DNA from: Marinobacter sp. SS21
Lineage (GTDB): Bacteria; Pseudomonadota; Gammaproteobacteria; Pseudomonadales; Oleiphilaceae
DNA length: 64,000 bases
Assembly: GCF_028369065.1 (NCBI RefSeq)
Contig: NZ_JAQNDA010000015.1
Coordinates: forward strand, 1 to 64,000
Direction: 5' to 3'
The notes below the pieces were generated by a model. It searched no databases. It was not told the DNA's origin and saw only the letters and a program-made list of their open reading frames with translations. Below, piece after piece: positions 8,701 to 16,273 of this stretch (the first letter of the stretch is position 1; every line of letters starts with the position of its first letter). The position numbers and the translations under genes are program-made.

Positions 8701-11700
8701 GTCCAGAGCGGTGACTTCGGCGGAGAATACGCCGGTCACGCCTGCGCCCGGCGTCCACTGGATCTGGCCGCTGACACCGTCGATGGTCATGCCCGGCTGG
8801 GAGCGGCTGAGCAGGTACACCACCTCGTCGCCATCCGGGTCGGTGGCGTGGGCGGTGTAACTGAATGTCTCACCCGGCTGGATCAGCCCCGGGGGTTCGG
8901 AAATAAACTCCGGTGGCAGGTTGTCCGGCGCCGTCGTAGTCACCACATGGGTCTGCTCGGCGACCGCTCCGGACAGGTCGGTGGCCCGCAGGTTCAGTGT
9001 GTAGAGCCCTTCAGTCAGCCCTTCGGCCTGCAGTTCGCCAGTGCGTTCGTTGAGCTCGAATCCGTCGGGCCCGTCCTCCAGTTCGAACCGGTGGGCATCG
9101 CCCTTGTCGGGATCAGCGACTTCAAGCTGGAAGCTGAAGTTCTCGCCCACCACGGCGGTACTGGACGAGGCGCTGGTAAATGCCGGCGCATCGTTGGCGT
9201 CGGCGATGGATACCGCAAACTTCTGGGTATCGAACAGCCCCGCCTCATCGAACACGCGGGCGTCCACGATGGCGGCGCGGGTGTCGTTGTTGTCAGTGGC
9301 ACACTCCACCAGCTCGGCAGGGCCGGATACGGTCGCCTTCAGCGCCTGGATGATCTTGCCATCATCCACCACCAGCGATACCTGGGTGCTTTCGCCGGGC
9401 TGCAGGCCGGCCACGGTGACCTGGCCAAGCGCTTCTTCGCCGGTCCAGAAATGATCATGGACGAAGGAGACGGTCAGCGGGCCTTCCGCCGGGGCCAGTC
9501 CACGGTTGCGCACGGTGACGTTTGCGGTGCTGGTGGCCTGGTCATAGATGATGCCAGACACCGAGATGTCCGCCAGCGACAGGGCATCCCGGTCGGGGAA
9601 GGTGTTCAGCCGGAAGGTGTTGTGGCTCAGCCAGCTCGGCGTCGGACGGGCCGGCACCGTCAGGTCGTCGTTGATGTTGTTGATGCTGTAGGCGTGCTGG
9701 TTCCAGATGGAACGGGTTGGGGCCCAGGAGTCGGTTTCATCTTCAAACACCCGCACGCCGGCATAAGTGCCACGGCTATAGCTGTTTGAGATAACCACGA
9801 TTTCTGCGTGATTGTCGTTATCCACATCAGCGACAACGGGCAACTCATAGGTGGTGCCACTGGTATTGGCGATCTCGTAGATCACCGCACCGGTGGGGCC
9901 GTCGTAAATCCGCAGGTAGTATTCGTCCGCGTAGACCACCTCGGCACGTCCATCGCCGTTAAAATCGAAAACCGACGAGCCCGTTTTGTGGGAGGAGTTA
10001 TCCCTGGTCGGCGACTGCCAGACAACACCCCCATCTGCGTTGAACACCACATAACGGTTCGCGCCAGCAACACCAATATCGGGAATGCCATCGCCGGTCA
10101 TATCCGCAATGGTGGGTGCCCCGCCATTGCCGCCCCCGGGGATCGACTTGCCGCTCCATACGATCGTGCCGTCGTTATTTATGAGCTTAACGAGGCCATT
10201 GTGGACTACCACGATCTCAGGCGACGAGTCGCCGTTGAGATCGGCGACAGCCGCGAAGCCGTCGCCGTGGTTAAACAGCAGTTGCCCATCATGGCGATAG
10301 GCCGCTCCACCAGCAATGACTTCCTGATAGCCATCGCCGTTGATATCGGCGGCCAAGGAAAGCGGACCGGCACCATTATTGCCGGATGGACCGGAGCCTT
10401 GCCAAAGCAGTTGTCCGCGATTGTCAAAGACGGCATTACCGACAATGATCTCGGTGACACCGTCACCATCGAGATCGGCAAAGCTCGCCCCTCCCCAACG
10501 GATCGTCATCCGGCTGCTGGATGTCCACTCCACCTGACCATCGTGGGAGAACGCAATTATGCCGCCACCGTACCTCGGTGTGACAATCTCCACGAAACCA
10601 TCACCATCAATATCCGCAGCAGCGGGAGATCCTTCAGGCAGAATTGATGCGCTGGCGGAGGTCCAGACTGGCTCTCCATTCTTGGCCCATACCGCTCTCA
10701 GGTAGCCTTCCCGATAGTAATAACGACTCCGGAAGGTCTGGAAGATAATCGCGATGTCATCGTTCACATCAACCCGGCCATCGCCATTGGTGTCGTACAG
10801 CGGCACCGCAATTGGCGCATGCATGACCTGGTTGTAGTTGGCGGCGGGTTGGCCGGTCACATCCCAGCGCCACTTCTCCACCGGATTCAACGCACCCAGG
10901 TCTTCCCTCGGTTCCCCAACGCACATCTTGTGCGAATCCGTCCGGTTATCCACCCACTCACTACCCGCCGCCCATTCGATCAGGCCGGTGCCCGTGCCTA
11001 TGCCCATACCCTCGGGCGCATACTCCAGGCCATAGGTCAGCACATCGCCTTCGTTCGGATCGGTGGCGTCCACGTCGTAGCGGTAACCCGCGTCCTCACC
11101 ACCGACGACCACCGGCGGTGTGACGATCTGTGGCGGCAGGTTCTCATGGATTACCAGGGTGAAGGTCTGCTCGGTGGTTGCGCCGCGCAGATCAGTGACC
11201 AACACGATGATTTCGTACTCACCTGGGGCAATGCCGCCCGGCGCTGAGGTGAACTGGCCGGTGCGTTGGTCCAGGTACAGCCCGTCTGGCCCTGACACCA
11301 GGCTGTAGCGATGGGCATCGCCCACATCGGCGTCGGTGACTTCGATCTGGTAGTCAAAGGACTGGCCACCCTCGAGCGCTGTCTGCGGCTCGCTGTCGAT
11401 GACCGGCGCCTCGTTGACGTCTTCCACGTTCAGGGCATAGATCTGGCTGTCCGTCAGGCCATCCGGGTCGGCCACGGCCACCCGCACCAGGGCGGCCCGG
11501 GTGACGTTGTTGGTGATCTGGCATTCCTCGATGTCCGCACCCGGTCGCAGCACCACCGTCAGGTCATCGCTCAACTGGTCATCGGAAACCGTGATGGCGG
11601 GATAGGCCGAGCCTCCGCTGGACAACGCATCCACCTGCGCCGTGCCCAGCAGCACGCCCTGCTCGGCGGTTCCGGCGTAGAAATCCATCGCCACCGGTAC

Positions 11701-14430
11701 GGTGATATTGGCCAGGCCTCGGTTACCCAGCTGCACGCTCAGTTGGTGTTGACCCTCACGCCCCTGCTCGATACGAACATGGCCAAGGCGGACATCGGGG
11801 TTCCCCAGGTGGTCCAGGGCGACCGGCAGGTAGGCCATGACCAGGCTGGTGGTGGCCAGTTTGGTGGAGAACAGGCCACTGGTGGTGTTCCAGGTGCCGT
11901 TGGCCTGTTGGGTATCCAGCAGGTACTCGATGTTGGCCAGCACCACCGGGTCGGTGATGGCGGGATTCCGGTAATCCAGGGCCAGGCCAACCCATGCCGA
12001 GGTCAGCGGGTCGCTCTGGCTGTCGGTGGCATTGGGGGACCAGCCGCCATCATCCCGTTGGCGGGACCGCAGCCGGGTATCGATCAGGTGGATCGCATCG
12101 TCCATGCGGGCCAGTAAGTCTTCGTCAGTGATCATCGTGGCCAGCTCGGCCAGCCCGATCATGCGATATACCTGCCTCAGGTTGTTGTTCTCGTTGGTCT
12201 CGATACCCGCCAGAAGATACTCCGCCACGCTCGGGGCCAGCATCCGGTAAAAGTCAGCCAGTTCCTGTTGCTCGGCGGTCAGCATGTCCAGTTCGTCAAG
12301 ATCCCGCAGCAGGCCGGAGGACGCCTGGGAGACCAGCGCGGTAATCGCCAGTGGATTGCGCAACCAGCCGCTGCGATGGTCGTTGGTCCAGTAGGCCAAC
12401 TGGCCACTGTAGGTCACCCGGTTGGTAAAGAACTTCAGCCCGTTCTGACGAACCGCCAGCGTGCGGGTCCGGTCGGGCACGGCATTCAGCGCCCACAGTG
12501 CGAACGCGGTCTGGTTCATGGCAAGAGAAGGGTGAGAACGGCGGATGGAGCCATCGTTCAGCTGGCTGGACAGGATTTCCGAAAGCAGGTATTCCGCCGC
12601 ACTTTCGTCGATCTCCGCCTTTTCCTTGGACGATTGCAGACCGAGAACACTCTGGGTCTGAATGTGGCAACCCAGACAACGGTGGCGGTTATGCCAAGCG
12701 ACCGACTGGGGGCCGACGTAATCACTGGCATCGGTAATGGCTTCGCGAACCCGGTAGAACAGTGGCGCGATATAGGTCGCTCCTGCGACCTCATCGCCCT
12801 CCTCATACTCCTTCACCGAGCCGGTGGGCACCACATAACACTGGTCGTTAAAGGTCGGTACGGTCTGGGTGAATTCCGGCGCTGGCAACCAGCTGATCAC
12901 CCCCGACTGAGCGCCGATGCTCATCTCAGCGGGCCCACGTTGCAGGCTGTAGGTCAGGATATCGTTCTTGTTGGGGTCTTCCGCCACCACCGGGTACTGA
13001 TAGGGAGCCCGCTCCGGTGTGGTGACCACCGGCGGGCTGGTGATGACCGGTGGCAGGTTCGGCTGGATTACGTTGATGGTGATGGTTGCGGTCGCCGACA
13101 GTTCCCCATCCGACACCTGGTAGCTCAGCGTCTCCAGGCCTTCGAAATCGGGGTCCGGGGTGTAGACCAGCTCCGGGGCATCGCCGGACATCACCCCGTT
13201 GGCAGGGGTATCCAGTAGACTGTAGGTCAGTACATCGCTGTCGATATCACTGCCCACCAGGGTGATCGCCACCGGATCACCGCCTTCGGTCTCCGCATAA
13301 ACGTCCTCCGCCACGGGAGGATCGTTCACCGGAATAACGGTCAGACCGTGGATGGCTGGCGCAGAATCCAGTTCGCCATCGTTGGCAATGTACTGTAGCT
13401 GGTCCGGGCCGAAATAATTGGCATTGGGCTGATAGGCGTAACCGGTCTCCGTTTCCACCACAGCGCCGTGCTCGGGCGGCACAACCACCGCAAAGGTCAG
13501 TGGCGACTGTTCGATGTCGGACCCCGAAAACTGCAGCGGAATCAGGGTGTCCTCTGGGCCGCTGGCCTGGGCAGGATTGGCGACCGGGGCGTCATTGACC
13601 GGGGTAACGGCGATGGTCACCGTCGCCGTTGCCGACAGCTGTTCGCCGTCATGGACCTGGAAGGTCAGGCGGTCAGGACCGTAATAGTTGGCGTTGGGGC
13701 GGTAGGTCACCTGGCCGTTGCTGTGTTCGATGGCGCCGTGCTCAGGGGCGGATACGATTTCATAGCTGAGGTCGTTGCCATCGGCGTCCTGGGCCAGCAA
13801 CGAAAAATCCAGAGGGGTGTCCTCCGGGGTGGTGACCTGGCTGTCCAAAGCCTCGGGCCGCGCGTTGTAGCAGCGGGTGAACCGTTCGAAGGTAAAGCTG
13901 ACGTAGCCCTGGCCGTTGAGCCGGTAGTCCGTCAGTCGAATGACCGCAAACCGCGCCACCCCATAGTTCAGGTTGGCGCCCTGCCCGGCGTGGTCACCCC
14001 ATACCGGAATGATGAGGTTGTAGCCCAGCAGCGCGTCCAGATTGGCGCGAATGCCCCGGCTGTTTTTTACCCCCGGCGCGCCTTCCACCAGATCGCCGAT
14101 ATTCAGCTGACGATCGGAGGGATCGCCAGAATGGCGATAGCTTCGGCTGGTTCCGGGTGGCACCAACGCCTCTTCGAGCACGGGGGCATCATTATCGCCC
14201 TGCCAGGAGAGCCAGTTGTAATGCCCGGGGCCGGTGCCGAGGGGAATGTTCTGGAAGTTTTGTCCTGGCGTTGCCGAGGCCAGCAACGCGTCGGACAGCG
14301 TCAGGGGATAGAGGGAACAGAAGTCCGGGCTGATGACAATGTCTTCCGTCTCCCGGAAGCTTCCCGCGGAAACGGTTCCAGCAGACACAACTGCCCACGC
14401 AAAAGCCAGCCCTAAAGCGAACTTAGTCAT
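2737..14430 (-). CDS. Giant secreted multidomain YD/RHS polymorphic toxin
   Basis: 3,897 residues starting at the ATG at 14430. GGGAAG lies 7 bases upstream and a signal peptide (residues 1-23, ending SAGTVSAG) follows at once; an upstream in-frame ATG would bury the signal. Approximate domains: three cadherin/tandem-95-like repeats with PEDTP or similar (190-450); an Ig-like repeat (460-515); an alpha/alpha-toroid of prenyltransferase/squalene-cyclase type carrying CLGCH (about 583) and DDGGW motifs (520-880); a CARDB domain (880-985); Ig/cadherin repeats (990-1150); an FG-GAP/VCBS propeller with DxDGDG calcium loops (1190-1580); a second CARDB (1620-1720); a run of putative-Ig repeats (1735-2290); an Ig-like stretch (2290-2475); an RHS entry domain and YD repeats (2480-3640); and an RHS core ending YYLRARYYDQGVGRFTQMD (about 3650-3670). 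The variable tip (3700-3897) ends in a PD-(D/E)XK-like motif (LDVVV, then FDLKTG). The tip is AT-rich, as expected of an exchanged toxin module. A Sec signal rather than a PAAR or VgrG partner suggests Sec-dependent export to the cell surface. The nuclease activity is inferred. Confidence 0.85.
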   Translation of the reverse strand: MTKFALGLAFAWAVVSAGTVSAGSFRETEDIVISPDFCSLYPLTLSDALLASATPGQNFQNIPLGTGPGHYNWLSWQGDNDAPVLEEALVPPGTSRSYRHSGDPSDRQLNIGDLVEGAPGVKNSRGIRANLDALLGYNLIIPVWGDHAGQGANLNYGVARFAVIRLTDYRLNGQGYVSFTFERFTRCYNARPEALDSQVTTPEDTPLDFSLLAQDADGNDLSYEIVSAPEHGAIEHSNGQVTYRPNANYYGPDRLTFQVHDGEQLSATATVTIAVTPVNDAPVANPAQASGPEDTLIPLQFSGSDIEQSPLTFAVVVPPEHGAVVETETGYAYQPNANYFGPDQLQYIANDGELDSAPAIHGLTVIPVNDPPVAEDVYAETEGGDPVAITLVGSDIDSDVLTYSLLDTPANGVMSGDAPELVYTPDPDFEGLETLSYQVSDGELSATATITINVIQPNLPPVITSPPVVTTPERAPYQYPVVAEDPNKNDILTYSLQRGPAEMSIGAQSGVISWLPAPEFTQTVPTFNDQCYVVPTGSVKEYEEGDEVAGATYIAPLFYRVREAITDASDYVGPQSVAWHNRHRCLGCHIQTQSVLGLQSSKEKAEIDESAAEYLLSEILSSQLNDGSIRRSHPSLAMNQTAFALWALNAVPDRTRTLAVRQNGLKFFTNRVTYSGQLAYWTNDHRSGWLRNPLAITALVSQASSGLLRDLDELDMLTAEQQELADFYRMLAPSVAEYLLAGIETNENNNLRQVYRMIGLAELATMITDEDLLARMDDAIHLIDTRLRSRQRDDGGWSPNATDSQSDPLTSAWVGLALDYRNPAITDPVVLANIEYLLDTQQANGTWNTTSGLFSTKLATTSLVMAYLPVALDHLGNPDVRLGHVRIEQGREGQHQLSVQLGNRGLANITVPVAMDFYAGTAEQGVLLGTAQVDALSSGGSAYPAITVSDDQLSDDLTVVLRPGADIEECQITNNVTRAALVRVAVADPDGLTDSQIYALNVEDVNEAPVIDSEPQTALEGGQSFDYQIEVTDADVGDAHRYSLVSGPDGLYLDQRTGQFTSAPGGIAPGEYEIIVLVTDLRGATTEQTFTLVIHENLPPQIVTPPVVVGGEDAGYRYDVDATDPNEGDVLTYGLEYAPEGMGIGTGTGLIEWAAGSEWVDNRTDSHKMCVGEPREDLGALNPVEKWRWDVTGQPAANYNQVMHAPIAVPLYDTNGDGRVDVNDDIAIIFQTFRSRYYYREGYLRAVWAKNGEPVWTSASASILPEGSPAAADIDGDGFVEIVTPRYGGGIIAFSHDGQVEWTSSSRMTIRWGGASFADLDGDGVTEIIVGNAVFDNRGQLLWQGSGPSGNNGAGPLSLAADINGDGYQEVIAGGAAYRHDGQLLFNHGDGFAAVADLNGDSSPEIVVVHNGLVKLINNDGTIVWSGKSIPGGGNGGAPTIADMTGDGIPDIGVAGANRYVVFNADGGVVWQSPTRDNSSHKTGSSVFDFNGDGRAEVVYADEYYLRIYDGPTGAVIYEIANTSGTTYELPVVADVDNDNHAEIVVISNSYSRGTYAGVRVFEDETDSWAPTRSIWNQHAYSINNINDDLTVPARPTPSWLSHNTFRLNTFPDRDALSLADISVSGIIYDQATSTANVTVRNRGLAPAEGPLTVSFVHDHFWTGEEALGQVTVAGLQPGESTQVSLVVDDGKIIQALKATVSGPAELVECATDNNDTRAAIVDARVFDEAGLFDTQKFAVSIADANDAPAFTSASSSTAVVGENFSFQLEVADPDKGDAHRFELEDGPDGFELNERTGELQAEGLTEGLYTLNLRATDLSGAVAEQTHVVTTTAPDNLPPEFISEPPGLIQPGETFSYTAHATDPDGDEVVYLLSRSQPGMTIDGVSGQIQWTPGAGVTGVFSAEVTALDTRGASSKQYFLIEVVDPSAGNQPPTITSSPQGAVYAGQRFDYQVTANDPDGDDLTFALTESEAGMTLSETGLFSWLAPAERIGDTAIVEIQVDDGRGGQARQKLTLPVNESANHPPLITSTPDTQALAESPYRYGITASDSDGDSFSFSLDQAPNGMTLAGSLINWTPSAAQAGQVHDVVIRVTDARGAASTQSYGIGVNAPVAANATPQISSLPTSPALVGHTYGYNVIARDADGDSLSYALETGPAGMTLSGDGALRWTPVSDQVGAHNVRIRVSDGKSYVTQGFILDAVDDSNNNYPEITSRPAFQAVVGEIYQYQLVATDADGDALTYGAMTQPAGMSVASSGLVTWTPTQDQIGLHDVVYFADDGKGRTLQSTSIRVQEEPLPLEATVLVSPASVKAGDTVIIDVFTEGGQGEFDISVDVDGQPLAVNPYGRTYWTAEGSGRHTVTATVSDGATTVIERAYVTIQDGSDTVAPVVTLEGPDTGSIVTAPTDIIATIQDDNLVAYQVLIAPSGDDNWQVIAEGSTSQVSAPVAVFDPSLLMNGQWDVAVIALDVNGQSASDMLSLQVEGDLKVGNFSITLEDLSIPMAGLPIRVTRTYDSRRRFEDLDFGHGWSIGYQDVKVEESRAPGSYWAINQYNRGPLNMITDFCIEPLGAPVVTVTLPTGDVERFEVGASPRCNTYQVIKDVALVFTPVGDTQSELVALNDSTARYEGGTLLETGYFSAPVDPSRYQLTTEAGYVYNLNQDFGIDTVVDPNGHTLRYTNDGIFHSSGKAVTFNRDSHGRIRSITTPNGDALNYSYTADGNLVASADAMANTTEYTYNRSHGLLEIIDPLGRRLVRNIYDDSGRLVAQEDNEGNRTEFNHDLEGRQSVVTDRRGNTTLYYYDDRGNVTTKVDAAGKTWQYTYDERGNQLSQLDPLGHATSASFDDRNNQLTQTDGLGNTVAYTYNSRGQELTITDARGNQYRNTYDSVGNLLSVTDPNGKVAGNNINAEGLVSKSVDAEGNATTYTYDGDGNKLSETNALGETARFTYDANGNVLTEIRERTVNGSAEAETTRYVYDANNRVIETHYPDGSTVYAEYDIAGNQTATVDALGRRTEYVFDAFGRVTETYFPDGTVAYKTYDAEGNVETETDRLGRTTRYSYDALNRVIRTDYDDGSHTATAYDAAGRVVSETDANGNVTHYEYDAAGRRTAVVDALGNRHRFGYDADGNLTSETDANGHTSRYTYNALDQRTETVYHDGSKVTEAYDALGRRTSRTDQNGRVTGYEYDALGQLIKVTDPLDGTTTFSYDVAGNKLTQTDAEGRTTRWTYDSQGRVLSRTLPLGQTESFSYDAAGNRLSHTDFNGQTTSYQYDLNSLVTRITYGDGTVETFSYDAVGNRLTATTPEGTTRYRYDAMNRLVEEVQPDGSVLSYGYDSAGNRVQLDVSTDDQTRSTRYGFDQLNRLAWVDDGLGETAYGYDQVGNRASVSYPNGNVTSYSYDALNRLVALTTTDASNTVVADYRYELEPTGRRSGVQELHNGRSTGYSYDELYRLVGETVTDPVNGGYSAEYQYDKVGNRSYSIVDGVHTAYSYDANDRLTQQGGVSYRYDANGNTLTETEDSQVTRYSYSARNQLVETTRPGYSASYGYNADGIRTRRTENGVTTQFVVDSNRDYAQVLAEVSNGTTEVSYTYGDDLLAQQRSGATSYYLYDGHGSTRALADEASAVTDTYHYDAFGVLLASAGDTDNDYLYTGEQRDAGLEQYYLRARYYDQGVGRFTQMDTWMGSKFDPVSLHKYLYANADPVTNIDPTGWFSLSSIGTAIRINGQLAARSVSFAGRSLIDKALFGKARNVVADEIKDELASQAFGLVGEMVVNFAVDAYDKMLVDVDAGDVRNTGASRGSRSHRYLQELVENLNNQSIFRSMGFIVDAEEFVIDDGGDPVGRRERGSKGLDVVVRDRNGKRLLAFDLKTGRGWSQNEIDRRRKRFGGVSLVEIFVNKKR
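3800..6420 (-). repeat. Tandem YD-repeat coding region
   Basis: About forty imperfect repeats of 20-22 codons, of the type GxxxxYxYDxxGNxxxxTDxxG, are encoded back to back inside the RHS toxin gene. On the top strand this shows as repeated 'gtcgtagctgta / gttgcc' words. In RHS proteins such repeats form a beta-sheet cocoon that encloses the toxin tip. The repetitiveness explains a stop-free antisense frame across the region. Confidence 0.9.
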
Positions 14431-14598
14431 CACAACTTCCCTGTCGGTTAGGTGCGCGCCCGATGCACCGTCTTGTGCAAAACGCACGCACTACTGCAAA
14501 ATTTTTCGAGAAGCTAACAAATCCGCAAGAAAGCTGCTCAGAAAATCATCTCATATTTTCAAAACCTTACAATATTTTACATACACTTACCGATGATC

Positions 14599-15027
14599 CT
14601 ACCGCCGAAACCGCGTCTCCAGCACCACCGCCGAATTGGTGCGTTCCACCCCTTCGAGGTTGCCGATCTCGTCCAGCACCGCGCTCAGTGCCTCCAGGGA
14701 CTGGGCCTGGACGATGGCCAGCAGGTCGTATTCGCCGCTGACGGCATAGAGCTGGGCCACGTTGGGAATCCGGGCCAGGGCGTCGTTGGTGCGAACCGTG
14801 AGTTTCTGGCGTACCTTGATGGCGACGTGGGCCTCGACCTGGTTGGCGGTGTACTCGCCCCCCAGCTCCAGCGAGTAGCCCTTGATGATGCCGCTGGCTT
14901 CCAGCCGGGCGATGCGGTTCTGCACCGTGGAGCGGGACAGGTGCAGGGCCCGGGCCAGGTCGGAGATGGTGGCACGGGCGTTCTGGCGCAACAGGGCGAT
15001 GAGTTTCAGATCCTGCTTGCTGATCAT
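14599..15027 (-). CDS. Lrp/AsnC-family transcriptional regulator
   Basis: 142 residues if started at the ATG at 15027 (MISKQDLKLIALLRQNAR); an in-frame ATG three codons upstream (15036) is equally possible because neither has a clear ribosome binding site. Residues 5-60 form the Lrp winged-helix domain (ISDLARALHLSRSTVQNRIARLEASGII). Residues 65-140 form the RAM/AsnC ligand-binding domain (VAQLYAVSGEYDLLAIV), which normally binds an amino acid and drives oligomerisation. It is divergent from the astA-DUF1338 pair, with 115 bases between, so it probably controls them and itself in response to an amino acid such as arginine, ornithine or lysine. The ligand is not predictable from the sequence. 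Confidence 0.9.
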   Translation of the reverse strand: MISKQDLKLIALLRQNARATISDLARALHLSRSTVQNRIARLEASGIIKGYSLELGGEYTANQVEAHVAIKVRQKLTVRTNDALARIPNVAQLYAVSGEYDLLAIVQAQSLEALSAVLDEIGNLEGVERTNSAVVLETRFRR

Positions 15028-15142
15028 TGTGATCATCCAATTGGTTATTTTGATCGATTGTTGCAGCAAATCGACCAAATCGAAACTGCAACCTGTCGGC
15101 GTCGATCCGGATAATGGTCGGAGACTGACTCGGAGCACGCCC
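15028..15142. promoter_or_regulatory. Divergent control region between the Lrp-type gene and astA
   Basis: This 115-base region is AT-rich near the regulator (TTGGTTATTTTGATCGATTG). It contains the dyad GTTGCAG (15060-15066) / CTGCAAC (15086-15092), whose centres are 26 bp apart. It also has two ATCGACCAAATCGA-type words inside the dyad. Together these make a plausible Lrp-type operator between two divergent promoters. No -35/-10 pair is strong enough to place. Confidence 0.5.
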
Positions 15143-16273
15143 ATGATCATTCGTCCGATTGCCCATGCGGATCTGCCTGCGCTGCAACAGATCGCCGTAG
15201 AATCCGGTCCCGGGTTTACCTCCCTGATTGACGATGGGGAGTTCCTGGTCCGCAAGATCCAGCACTCCATCGACAGCTTTGGCCGCGAGGTCAGCGCACC
15301 TGGCCAGGAGAGCTATCTGTTCGTGCTGGAAGAGCCAACCACTGGCGAGGTCATGGGCACCACCGGGATTGAAGCGGCCGTCGGCTTAACCAGCCCCCTC
15401 TATCACTACCACAAGAGCCGGGTGGTGCATCACTCCCGCGAGCTGGACCTGTTCCGCAGTGTCGATGTGCTTAACATGTGCAATCACTACACCGGCTGCA
15501 CCGAGATCTGCACGCTCTACCTGCGGCCGCAGTACCGCCGGGCCTACGCCGGCAAGCTGCTGTCCCGGGTGCGGTTCCTGTTCATGGCTCAGCATCCCCA
15601 GCGCTTTGCGGATACGGTGATTGCCGAGATGCGAGGGGTCTCCAACGACGCGGGCGAATCGCCGTTCTGGAACTGGCTGCAGGCGCATTTTGTCGATCTG
15701 GATTTCGCCACCGTGACCCAGCTGGTGGGCGCCGGCAATAAAGGCTTCATCGCCGAGCTGATGCCCAAGTACCCGTTGTACATCAATCTGTTGAGCGACG
15801 CCGCCCGGTCCGTCATCGGCGAGGTGCATCCGCACACCGGTCCGGCGTTGGCGATGCTGAAAGGAGAGGGCTTCCGCCACACCGGCTATGTGGACCTGTT
15901 CGATGGCGGTCCCACGGTGGAAGCGGAGCGTGATCAGATCCGCAGTGTCGCCACCTCGGTGAGCTGCCGTGTCCAGGCGATCGACGCGGCAACCCCGGTG
16001 CTGCACGCCGGCCAGGCCAGCCATCGGGGTCAGGCGCTCGCCATCGCCAACACCGAATGCCAGGGTTTCCGCGCCACGGTGACCAAGCAGGCCACCTATC
16101 TGCCGGAGCATGGCGTGCTGCAGCTGCCGCTGGCGGTCGCCCGTGCCCTCGACCTGCGCGATGGCGGCCAGGCCCGCTTCATTGAACTGGCCGCGGCCCG
16201 CTCCGGACGGCAGCCCGAACGGCAGCGCGAACCACAGCCATCCCCCCATCGGGAGTTTCGTTATGCACTCTGA
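15143..16273 (+). CDS. astA: Arginine/ornithine N-succinyltransferase (AstA family)
   Basis: 376 residues from the ATG at 15143 (MIIRPIAHADLPALQQIA). The family catalyses succinyl transfer from succinyl-CoA to arginine or ornithine, the first step of the AST catabolic pathway in the cytoplasm. Family motifs visible include GPGFTSL near residue 29, TTGIEAAVGL, the CTLYLRPQYRR.YAGKLLSRVRFLFMA block, VIAEMRGVSND, AELMPKYPLY and DLFDGGPTVE. It is slightly longer than typical AstA (about 340), the extra being a polar C-terminal tail (SGRQPERQREPQPSP). Its stop overlaps the next start by 11 bases, implying coupling with the DUF1338 gene. The rest of the ast operon (astB, C, D, E) is not here, so the substrate could differ from arginine. 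Confidence 0.85.
   Translation: MIIRPIAHADLPALQQIAVESGPGFTSLIDDGEFLVRKIQHSIDSFGREVSAPGQESYLFVLEEPTTGEVMGTTGIEAAVGLTSPLYHYHKSRVVHHSRELDLFRSVDVLNMCNHYTGCTEICTLYLRPQYRRAYAGKLLSRVRFLFMAQHPQRFADTVIAEMRGVSNDAGESPFWNWLQAHFVDLDFATVTQLVGAGNKGFIAELMPKYPLYINLLSDAARSVIGEVHPHTGPALAMLKGEGFRHTGYVDLFDGGPTVEAERDQIRSVATSVSCRVQAIDAATPVLHAGQASHRGQALAIANTECQGFRATVTKQATYLPEHGVLQLPLAVARALDLRDGGQARFIELAAARSGRQPERQREPQPSPHREFRYAL

Noticed and set aside
3646-9789. Antisense open frame of about 2,047 codons opposite the RHS toxin
   Set aside because: It is an artefact of the repeated high-GC codons of the YD repeats on the coding strand. It is Val/Gly/Ala-rich, lacks domains and runs against a clear gene.
14882-15142. 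N-terminal extension of astA upstream of 15143
   Set aside because: The extension overlaps the divergent Lrp gene and its composition is non-coding; family alignment starts at MIIRPIAHADL.
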